Shown in pieces: positions 1 to 5,730 of a DNA stretch of 36,049 nucleotides. The notes under the pieces were generated by a model. The model saw only the letters and a program-made list of their open reading frames with translations. It made no database searches and was not told the DNA's origin. Position 1 is the stretch's first letter, and every line of letters starts with the position of its first letter. A program made the translations under genes and the position numbers. This stretch comes from JAVWHX01 sp036639875 (lineage in GTDB: Bacteria; Bacillota_I; Bacilli_A; Erysipelotrichales; Coprobacillaceae): contig JAVWHX010000019.1 in assembly GCA_036639875.1 (NCBI GenBank), forward strand, positions 1 through 36,049, read 5' to 3'.

Positions 1-296
1 AAATCAATGTTGTTTTTCCAATCGAAAAGCAATATGAAGGATATACAGTTTATATTCAGCATTTAAAGAAGGATGGAACAATTGAAAACTTTACAAGAAT
101 TTCAAAGAATCAACAGGTTAGTGTGGAAGTAGATGAATTGTCTCCATTTATTATAACAATTGATAAAAAGGATCTTGTCACAAGTGACAATGAAGTGAAA
201 ACAAATGATAATGGATATAGTGAAGTTTATATTATAACTGCTTTAATTTCTTTAACAATTGGATTATTCATATTTAAGAAAAAAAAGGATTATTAA
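1..296 (+). CDS. C-terminal end of a cell-surface protein with membrane anchor (partial)
   Basis: The reading frame is open from the window edge (first full codon at base 3) to TAA at 294-296, about 97 codons. The visible part ends in a hydrophobic stretch (roughly VYIITALISLTIGLFIF) followed by a basic tail KKKKDY, the architecture of a Gram-positive C-terminal membrane anchor with a positive stop-transfer tail. No LPXTG sortase motif is visible before the hydrophobic segment, so retention in the membrane is more likely than wall sorting, though a divergent sortase motif cannot be excluded. The part before the anchor looks like a beta-rich extracellular repeat or stalk domain, but no family is recognisable. 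A terminator follows at 391. The function depends on the missing N-terminal portion. Confidence 0.7.
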   Translation, partial: INVVFPIEKQYEGYTVYIQHLKKDGTIENFTRISKNQQVSVEVDELSPFIITIDKKDLVTSDNEVKTNDNGYSEVYIITALISLTIGLFIFKKKKDY

Positions 297-390
297 AGTT
301 ATATTTTATAATTAACTAAGGTTCCTCTTATTTATAAAGGGTCTCTAAATTTTGATGGGCATAAAAGTCCTACATTATTTAAGAGTAAAG

Positions 391-428
391 GAGTATTGGA
401 ATGACTTCGTTCTAATACTCTTTTTTTA
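391..428 (+). terminator. Intrinsic terminator after the surface-protein gene
   Basis: GAGTATTGGAA (391-401) pairs with TTCTAATACTC (410-420) with one G-U pair, and a run of seven T follows. It lies about 95 bases past the stop codon of the partial surface gene. The bases between (297-390) hold no gene I can recognise. Confidence 0.75.
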
Positions 429-579
429 TTTTAATTTTTGGTGTAGGAATTTCAAAGCGTCAATAAAAAATCAAACTGACGAATAATAATCTTAATAAAA
501 TATTAAGAAATTAATAAGTGATTCTTTCAAATATATTTCATTCCTTTGTGTATAGTATAAGTAGTTGGAGGGAAAGTGT

Positions 580-975
580 ATGAAAAAGAAATATATTGTA
601 GTTATCAGTTTAATTGTTAGTTTATCAACATTGTTTTTACCATGGTTTGGTGGATATAAAGGAGTTCAAGATGTAAATGGAATTATATTATTTCAGAATC
701 CAATTGCAGTAAGTTGTATAGTGATTTCATTTGTAGGATTATTATTAAAAAATGAATATAAAAGTAAAGTTGTAACACAAATTGGTTTATTAGGGATAAT
801 AGCTATGCAAATATATGAATTCTTTAATTGGTATAGCTTTAATTCATCATTTACATTTGACTTAAGACAAAGTATGAGTATGTGTTATCCAGAGTTTTAT
901 TTTGCTTTACTATGTATGATAGGAACATATGTTTTATTCTTTGTCACAAATAAATCCGATGATTTGACATTTTAA
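580..975 (+). CDS. Small integral membrane protein, unknown function
   Basis: A 131-residue protein beginning MKKKYIVVISLIVS. The ATG at 580 is preferred over an in-frame TTG at 565 because GGAGGGA (567-573) sits just upstream of the ATG and would lie inside the longer form. Four hydrophobic segments are visible (about residues 5-25, 42-60, 68-85 and 105-125), with a basic N-terminus and an acidic tail NKSDDLTF. No domain is recognised. A VanZ-like gene follows 42 bases later on the same strand, so the two may be co-transcribed. A possible -10 (TATAGT, 551-556) precedes it, without a convincing -35. Confidence 0.7.
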   Translation: MKKKYIVVISLIVSLSTLFLPWFGGYKGVQDVNGIILFQNPIAVSCIVISFVGLLLKNEYKSKVVTQIGLLGIIAMQIYEFFNWYSFNSSFTFDLRQSMSMCYPEFYFALLCMIGTYVLFFVTNKSDDLTF

Positions 976-997
976 ACACATTTTGAGTGATTATAAT
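964..997 (+). promoter_or_regulatory. Possible promoter before the VanZ-like gene
   Basis: A perfect TTGACA (964-969) overlaps the end of the preceding gene and a perfect TATAAT lies at 992-997. The spacer is 22 bp, longer than the optimum of about 17, so activity is doubtful unless only the -10 element is used. Confidence 0.3.
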
Positions 998-1017
998 ATA
1001 AATGAAGGAGGAGTATT

Positions 1018-1539
1018 ATGGAAATGATTATATATTTAATAATTTTTATAACAAGTATTCTTATATATATAACAGTTTTAAAGAAATATCAAATTAATAT
1101 ATTCTTTTATGTTTGTTTAATTCTGTATACTTGTATAGTTTTCAGTATTACGCTATTACCAGTACATTCATATACTCCTTTAACATTTCAAGAGTTAATG
1201 ACTCATGTTAATTTGATTCCATTCTTTCAAAATTATCAAATAATGGAAGGTATTGAAATAAGTCAATGTATTGAAAATGCAATGATGTTTATGCCTTTAG
1301 GTATATTGATTCCGTTGACTTTTAAAAAGGTTATTAAGATGAAGAAGTTTATTCTTTTATGTTTTGGTTTATCTTTAACAATTGAAGTATTACAGTTGTT
1401 GTTAACATATCAAGGTATATTGATGAGAGTCTTTGATATCAATGATTTGATATTTAATACAATAGGAGCAACTTTTACATATAGCTTTGTATGCTTTATA
1501 GGACGATGTTTATATAGACAAAAAGAACAAGCTATTTAA
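1018..1539 (+). CDS. VanZ-like family membrane protein
   Basis: A 173-residue protein with four or five hydrophobic segments. The VanZ-family signature is spread through it: NLIPF after the second helix, NAMMFMPLGILIPL in the middle, and IEVLQLLL followed by RVFDINDLIFNTIGA near the end, where the acidic and polar residues of the family fall. VanZ of enterococcal Tn1546 gives low-level teicoplanin resistance by an unknown mechanism. Chromosomal VanZ-like proteins are common in Firmicutes and mostly uncharacterised, so resistance should not be assumed. The start is supported by AAGGAGGAG directly upstream. It converges with asnB, with a shared hairpin between them. Confidence 0.85.
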   Translation: MEMIIYLIIFITSILIYITVLKKYQINIFFYVCLILYTCIVFSITLLPVHSYTPLTFQELMTHVNLIPFFQNYQIMEGIEISQCIENAMMFMPLGILIPLTFKKVIKMKKFILLCFGLSLTIEVLQLLLTYQGILMRVFDINDLIFNTIGATFTYSFVCFIGRCLYRQKEQAI

Positions 1540-1547
1540 CTTGTTCT
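1520..1547 (-). terminator. Hairpin terminator between VanZ-like gene and asnB
   Basis: AGAACAAG (1524-1531) pairs with CTTGTTCT (1540-1547) around an 8-nt loop that contains the VanZ-like stop codon. Reading on the minus strand (asnB direction) a short T run follows. The T tract is weak, so termination may be partial. Confidence 0.5.
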
Positions 1548-3342
1548 AAAGTTCTAGTTCAATATGATATATTTTTCCCCATAAATAGATTTGATAGAAA
1601 TATGCCATAAGTTGTGGCCCCATCATAAGTTGTCCATACCATGGTGCTTTAAAACTTTCTCCCTTAGATTCAACAAAATCAAATAACTTATCTCTATCAA
1701 AAAATGAATAAAGAATATTAGAAGAATCATGAAGTGATTCTTTTAATTTTTCATAAATAAGATTTGTATAAATAGGGGAATGAGTTTTAGGATATGGATT
1801 TTTCTTTCGATGAGCAATATCTTCTGGTAAGAAAGCTTCAAAGGCTTTTCTTAAGATTCCTTTTTCTTCATTATTTAAAAACATATAATCATAAGGCATG
1901 TTGTAAAGATATTGAAGAATTTTAACTGATGCAAAAGGAACTCTAGCTTCTATAGAAGAACGCATTGTTTGACTATCAGCTCTTAATAATAAAGTCTGCA
2001 TAAACCATTGAGTGTTCAAATAAATCAATTGTTTCTTTTTATCTGGTGTATTGATTTCAGCCAATGACTCCTGATACTTCTCAATAATATAATCTTTAAT
2101 ATGAAGTTCTTTTATACTTTCATTAAATAAATCAAGTCTTTGATCTAATCCTTTCATCCAAGGGAAGTAAGGGAGATTGTATAATTCTTCTTTATAAAAC
2201 CATGGATAACCACCAAATATTTCATCAGCACATTCACCTGATAAAGAAAGTTTATGTGTTTTAGCGATTTCTTTAGAAAAGAGTAAGAAACTTGAATCAA
2301 TATCAGCCATACCAGGCATATCTCTAGCAATCAATGATTCTTCTAAAGCATCAATTAAACTTTCTTGAGAAAGTGTAATCTTATGATGTTTTGTATGATA
2401 TCTATCAGTCATCTCTTTGATATAATCATCATCCATTGTTGTTTGATATTCATAAGATTTAAAGAATTTTTCTTGATCTTGATAAGTAATACTGTAGGTT
2501 GTAAGTGGTCGGTTGTATTGACATGCTATTGCAGTAATGATACTTGAATCTAATCCCCCTGATAACATTGTAGATACAGGAACATCACTAATTAATTGCT
2601 TTTGAATACTTTCAATCACTAATTCTTGGACCTTTTGGATTGATTCTTCAAGATTATCAGTATGCTGTTCATCATGAAGCTTCCAATAACATTTGATATG
2701 ACATTCAGTATCAAAATACATATAGTAACCAGGACGTAAAGCATAAATATCTTTATAAAGTGTATGACCTGGAACTAAACTTGGACCTAGCCCTAATAAT
2801 TCTATAACTCCTTGTTTATCAACGATTGCCTTTCCAATATAATCGAGTATGCACTTTACTTCACTAGCGACAACTAAAGTTTGTTGATCTTGATAATAAA
2901 AGAGTGGTTTAACTCCTAATTGATCTCTTGCAATAAACAATTTTTCTCCATCGTCTATGACAAAAGCAAAAATTCCTTCAAATAAATCAAGACAGTTTTC
3001 TTGATATTCAATATAACTAACCAAAACAACTTCAGTATCACTTTGTGTTTCAAATTGATACCCTAAAGCTAATAATTGATTCTTAATTTCAATCATATTA
3101 TAGATTTCACCATTATAAGTTATCCTATAAGTATGATTTTGAAAAGTATAAGTCATAGGCTGATTTCCATTATCTATATCAATAATAGATAACCTACGAT
3201 GACCCATTAAACAATGTTCAGATAAAGAAAATCCTTCATTATCTGGACCTCTATATGACAATAAACGAGTCATTCTCTTGAGTTTCTCATCATATTCTAA
3301 TATATTTCTCGTATAATTACAGACTGTTGTGATTCCACACAT
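1546..3342 (-). CDS. asnB: Asparagine synthase, glutamine-hydrolysing
   Basis: A 598-residue protein with the two AsnB domains. The N-terminal class II glutamine amidotransferase domain begins MCGITTV, where Cys2 is the catalytic nucleophile. The C-terminal synthetase domain has the PP-loop SGGLDS at about residues 261-266. The start at 3342 is required because the nucleophile must be exposed as residue 2; an in-frame upstream ATG would bury it behind a 28-residue extension. A GGGTGA-like Shine-Dalgarno sequence precedes it. The enzyme converts aspartate, glutamine and ATP to asparagine, glutamate, AMP and PPi in the cytosol. No T-box leader is seen upstream. It is transcribed alone, divergent from comFA with about 125 bases between. 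Confidence 0.95.
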   Translation of the reverse strand: MCGITTVCNYTRNILEYDEKLKRMTRLLSYRGPDNEGFSLSEHCLMGHRRLSIIDIDNGNQPMTYTFQNHTYRITYNGEIYNMIEIKNQLLALGYQFETQSDTEVVLVSYIEYQENCLDLFEGIFAFVIDDGEKLFIARDQLGVKPLFYYQDQQTLVVASEVKCILDYIGKAIVDKQGVIELLGLGPSLVPGHTLYKDIYALRPGYYMYFDTECHIKCYWKLHDEQHTDNLEESIQKVQELVIESIQKQLISDVPVSTMLSGGLDSSIITAIACQYNRPLTTYSITYQDQEKFFKSYEYQTTMDDDYIKEMTDRYHTKHHKITLSQESLIDALEESLIARDMPGMADIDSSFLLFSKEIAKTHKLSLSGECADEIFGGYPWFYKEELYNLPYFPWMKGLDQRLDLFNESIKELHIKDYIIEKYQESLAEINTPDKKKQLIYLNTQWFMQTLLLRADSQTMRSSIEARVPFASVKILQYLYNMPYDYMFLNNEEKGILRKAFEAFLPEDIAHRKKNPYPKTHSPIYTNLIYEKLKESLHDSSNILYSFFDRDKLFDFVESKGESFKAPWYGQLMMGPQLMAYFYQIYLWGKIYHIELEL

Positions 3343-3440
3343 ATATTTCACCCTATATATTGTATGTCTTGATGAGAAAAATATGAAAAAATGATGAGTC
3401 ATATTTGTCAACAAGTTGGGACGCACAACCCATATTTCTG

Positions 3441-3449
3441 TGGTATGAT
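3441..3449 (+). promoter_or_regulatory. Extended -10 promoter for comFA-comFC
   Basis: TGTGGTATGAT includes a TG one base before the TATGAT -10 box (3444-3449), the extended -10 arrangement common in Gram-positive bacteria. No good -35 is seen at 17 bp. Start of transcription would be near 3456, only a dozen bases before the comFA start codon. Confidence 0.45.
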
Positions 3450-3467
3450 ATGTGCAGGTGATAAGTT

Positions 3468-4604
3468 ATGGAATGTCCAAGATGTCATAATCAAAATGTA
3501 GATTATTTTTATAATCTTAATGGTCAGTATTATTGTCGAAAGTGTATTGATTTTCATCGTGTTTACATAGATGATAAACGAGAAACTTTGTCAAGAATTT
3601 ATCCAGTACAAGATATTTCATACAGTCTTGATTTCAAGCTCTCTGATGCTCAACAAAAGATTTCTGATCAATTGGTAATGAACTATCAATCGAAGAAGAA
3701 TTCTTTGGTTTTAGCAGTCTGTGGAAGTGGAAAAACAGAAATTGTCTTTGCGTTAATTCATCATGTTTTAATGTTAGGACAAAGAGTATGTTTTTGTATT
3801 CCTAGAAAAGAACTTGTTATTGAACTGCATGAAAGAATAGTTGAATCTTTTAAAGGAATTGAGATAGGACTATTATGTGGTGGAGTGTGTCAAAATGAAG
3901 ATTCTCAGTTTGTGATTTGTACTATGCATCAATTATATCGATATGAAAATAAATATGGATTTAACTTGATGATTGCTGATGAAGTTGATGCATTTCCTTT
4001 TTACAATAATGAAGTCCTCAATGAAATCTTTACAAGATGTTGTTTGGGTCATTATGTAAAACTGAGTGCAACATTTATGCATGAAGATATTAAAGATGAG
4101 GAATTATTAATCATGAATAGAAGATATCATGGTTATGATTTACCTACACCACGGTTATTGTTATCTCCAATGTTTTTACATAAATATATAGCTTTGTATT
4201 TAATCATAAGGATGAAAAAGAAAGTTATTGTTTATGTTCCTAAGATAGAATTGGTTGACTATCTTATAAAGTTTTTTGAAAATTTTCATTATCGGACAGG
4301 TGGCGTATCTTCACATCATCATGATAACCAACAAACAGTTTTGCAACTTAAAAACAATAAATTAGATATTATTGTTTCTACAACATTATTAGAAAGAGGA
4401 CTGACGATTGAAGATGTTCAAGTGATTGTTTATCAAGGAGAGCATGCTTTGTTTGATGAACGTACACTTATTCAAATTTCTGGTAGAGTTGGAAGAAAAC
4501 CTAACCACCCTCAAGGAAAGGTTTATATTATTGCGAGTGAAAGGACGAAAGGGATTAAAAAATGCATACACACCATCAAAAATCTCAATCAAATGAGTGT
4601 TTAA
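3468..4604 (+). CDS. comFA: ComFA-like DEAD-box DNA translocase of competence
   Basis: A 378-residue superfamily 2 helicase. The N-terminus holds a four-cysteine zinc finger (CPRC at residues 3-6, CRKC near 23-26), as in ComFA. Walker A is CGSGKTE near residues 85-91, the DEAD-like box is DEVDAF, and the C-terminal helicase half ends with the arginine-finger region GRVGRKPNHPQGK. ComFA drives ATP-dependent import of single-stranded DNA across the membrane during natural transformation. Compared with B. subtilis ComFA (over 450 residues) this copy is shorter but keeps the key motifs. It overlaps comFC by 43 bases, which suggests translational coupling. PriA-type helicases share motifs, but the size and the comFC neighbour favour ComFA. 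Confidence 0.88.
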   Translation: MECPRCHNQNVDYFYNLNGQYYCRKCIDFHRVYIDDKRETLSRIYPVQDISYSLDFKLSDAQQKISDQLVMNYQSKKNSLVLAVCGSGKTEIVFALIHHVLMLGQRVCFCIPRKELVIELHERIVESFKGIEIGLLCGGVCQNEDSQFVICTMHQLYRYENKYGFNLMIADEVDAFPFYNNEVLNEIFTRCCLGHYVKLSATFMHEDIKDEELLIMNRRYHGYDLPTPRLLLSPMFLHKYIALYLIIRMKKKVIVYVPKIELVDYLIKFFENFHYRTGGVSSHHHDNQQTVLQLKNNKLDIIVSTTLLERGLTIEDVQVIVYQGEHALFDERTLIQISGRVGRKPNHPQGKVYIIASERTKGIKKCIHTIKNLNQMSV

Positions 4605-5212
4605 TTTGTTTGTCATTCATAACAGAAAATATCTCCCTAGCTCATTTGATAAGTCCTATTCCACTTTGTGAAAAATGTCTACAGAAGTTTAATATCTTAG
4701 ATCAAACTGTAACTTTTCATCACCATCAATTAAGAGTTCTTTATCAATATGATGACTTCTTTAAATCCTTATTATTTCAGTACAAAGGTTTATATGACTA
4801 TGCTTTGAAAGATGCCTTTCTTACTTTATATCTAGATGAACTTAAAGAAAAATATAGAACACATATTATAGTCGTAGCCCCAAGTTCAAAAGATGATAAT
4901 GATATTCGTGGGTTTGCACCTATGGAATCCATTGCATCTACTTTTTCTTCAAAAGTTTTTACTGGTTTATATAAGAGAGAGAAGTATAAACAAAGTGATT
5001 TATCGTATATCGAAAGAAAAGAAGTTTATAAGAAGATTGGTATTATGAATGGAGAACTATTAACAGGGCAAAAGGTATTGATCTTTGATGATGTTATGAC
5101 ATCATCATCAACACTTCTTGCTTGTTTATCACATGTTGAAAGTTATCATCCTAAAAGTATTGAATTGATGGTTCTTTCAAGTAAAAATGGATTAAAGGAT
5201 AAGTATTGTTGA
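4562..5212 (+). CDS. comFC: ComFC-like phosphoribosyltransferase-fold competence protein
   Basis: A 216-residue protein of the ComF/GntX family. Two CxxC pairs near the N-terminus (CLIC and CEKC) form the zinc finger, and the C-terminal PRPP-binding loop is VLIFDDVMTSSSTL, typical of type I phosphoribosyltransferases. ComFC interacts with ComFA and DprA and is needed for DNA uptake; its enzymatic activity is unresolved. The chosen ATG at 4562 lies inside the comFA reading frame (43-base overlap) with AAAGGG upstream. That start places the first Cys pair near residue 13, as expected. A G/C-rich hairpin follows the stop immediately. Confidence 0.88.
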   Translation: MHTHHQKSQSNECLICLSFITENISLAHLISPIPLCEKCLQKFNILDQTVTFHHHQLRVLYQYDDFFKSLLFQYKGLYDYALKDAFLTLYLDELKEKYRTHIIVVAPSSKDDNDIRGFAPMESIASTFSSKVFTGLYKREKYKQSDLSYIERKEVYKKIGIMNGELLTGQKVLIFDDVMTSSSTLLACLSHVESYHPKSIELMVLSSKNGLKDKYC

Positions 5213-5232
5213 GGGAGGGGAACCTCCCTTTG
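5213..5232 (+). terminator. Hairpin after comFC
   Basis: GGGAGG (5213-5218) and CCTCCC (5223-5228) form a six G/C-pair stem with loop GGAA directly after the comFC stop, followed by only TTT. It is a strong stem with a weak T tract. The T's also form part of a TTGACA element of a possible cspA promoter. Confidence 0.5.
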
Positions 5233-5259
5233 ACATATTTCCAAGGAAATAAACATAAA
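5230..5259 (+). promoter_or_regulatory. Possible distal cspA promoter
   Basis: TTGACA at 5230-5235 is a perfect -35, with CATAAA (5254-5259) 18 bp downstream as a 4/6 match to -10. If used, the cspA message would have a leader of about 120 nt. Confidence 0.35.
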
Positions 5260-5351
5260 GTGATAAAGGTATGTCAAAAATGGTTATAAACTTTATAAAA
5301 ATAAAGTAAATTCATCGACATTGTTTGATGAATTATTTAGATAGTTTTACA

Positions 5352-5357
5352 TATAAT
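5352..5357 (+). promoter_or_regulatory. Proximal cspA -10 box within a small dyad
   Basis: A perfect TATAAT lies 32 bases before the cspA start codon. It sits in an inverted repeat TTACAT-ATA-ATGTAA (5347-5361). No good -35 is seen at standard spacing. Confidence 0.4.
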
Positions 5358-5389
5358 GTAAGTGACCATGAAGTAAAGGAGTTGTTATT

Positions 5390-5587
5390 ATGCAAGGAAA
5401 AGTGAAATGGTTTAACGCTGAAAAAGGATTTGGATTCATTGATAGAGGAGAAGGCAAGGATGTTTTTGTACATTACAGTCAAATAGTTCAAGATGGATAT
5501 AAATCTTTAAATGAAGGTGAAACGGTAGAGTTTGAACTTTATCAAAGTGATAGAGGTTTACAAGCTAAAAATGTAGTGAAGGTTTAA
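5390..5587 (+). CDS. cspA: Cold-shock protein, CspA family
   Basis: A 65-residue single cold-shock domain beginning MQGKVKWFNAEKGFGFI. RNP1 is KGFGFI and RNP2 is VFVHY; both are intact, with the conserved aromatic residues for single-stranded nucleic acid binding. The family melts mRNA secondary structure and acts as an RNA chaperone in the cytosol. The start is fixed by AAAGGAG upstream. The gene stands alone, with a leader region of about 175 bases that contains several inverted repeats and two candidate promoters. A terminator follows at once. Confidence 0.95.
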   Translation: MQGKVKWFNAEKGFGFIDRGEGKDVFVHYSQIVQDGYKSLNEGETVEFELYQSDRGLQAKNVVKV

Positions 5588-5597
5588 AAAACAAACT

Positions 5598-5645
5598 AAA
5601 AAAGTAATGTAGTCATTTGATTATGTTACTTTTTTACTTGTTTTT
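5598..5645 (+). terminator. Intrinsic terminator after cspA
   Basis: AAAAAAGTAA (5598-5607) pairs with TTACTTTTTT (5626-5635) around an 18-nt loop, followed by ACTTG and five T. Confidence 0.7.
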
Positions 5646-5683
5646 GTAAAAATATAAGAAAATCTTCATTTTATAAAAAAGAT

Positions 5684-5700
5684 ATGGTATAATATACCAT
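5684..5700 (+). promoter_or_regulatory. secA promoter: extended -10 buried in a perfect palindrome
   Basis: TATAAT (5688-5693) with TGG directly before it forms an extended -10. The same bases lie in a perfect inverted repeat, ATGGTATA-A-TATACCAT (5684-5700). The -35 position (5665-5670, TTCATT) is poor, consistent with an extended -10 promoter. The palindrome could be an operator. Confidence 0.55.
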
Positions 5701-5730
5701 GTTTTAATATGCATGAGAGGAGATTTATTC

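Noticed and set aside
565..579. Longer N-terminus of the small membrane protein from TTG 565
   Set aside because: The ribosome site GGAGGGA lies inside that extension and is spaced for ATG 580.
2365..2547. Plus-strand open frame inside asnB
   Set aside because: It is fully antisense to a conserved gene and lacks a ribosome site.
3343..3426. Upstream start adding 28 residues to AsnB
   Set aside because: Class II amidotransferases need Cys as residue 2, which only the start at 3342 gives.
3343..3467. T-box or riboswitch leader between asnB and comFA
   Set aside because: No T-box sequence, specifier stem or terminator is seen in 125 bases.
4389..4616. Minus-strand open frame over comFA
   Set aside because: It is antisense to conserved helicase sequence with no ribosome site or family match.
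5713..5730. ATG 5713 as the secA start
   Set aside because: GAGAGGAG lies between it and ATG 5731, which has proper spacing.
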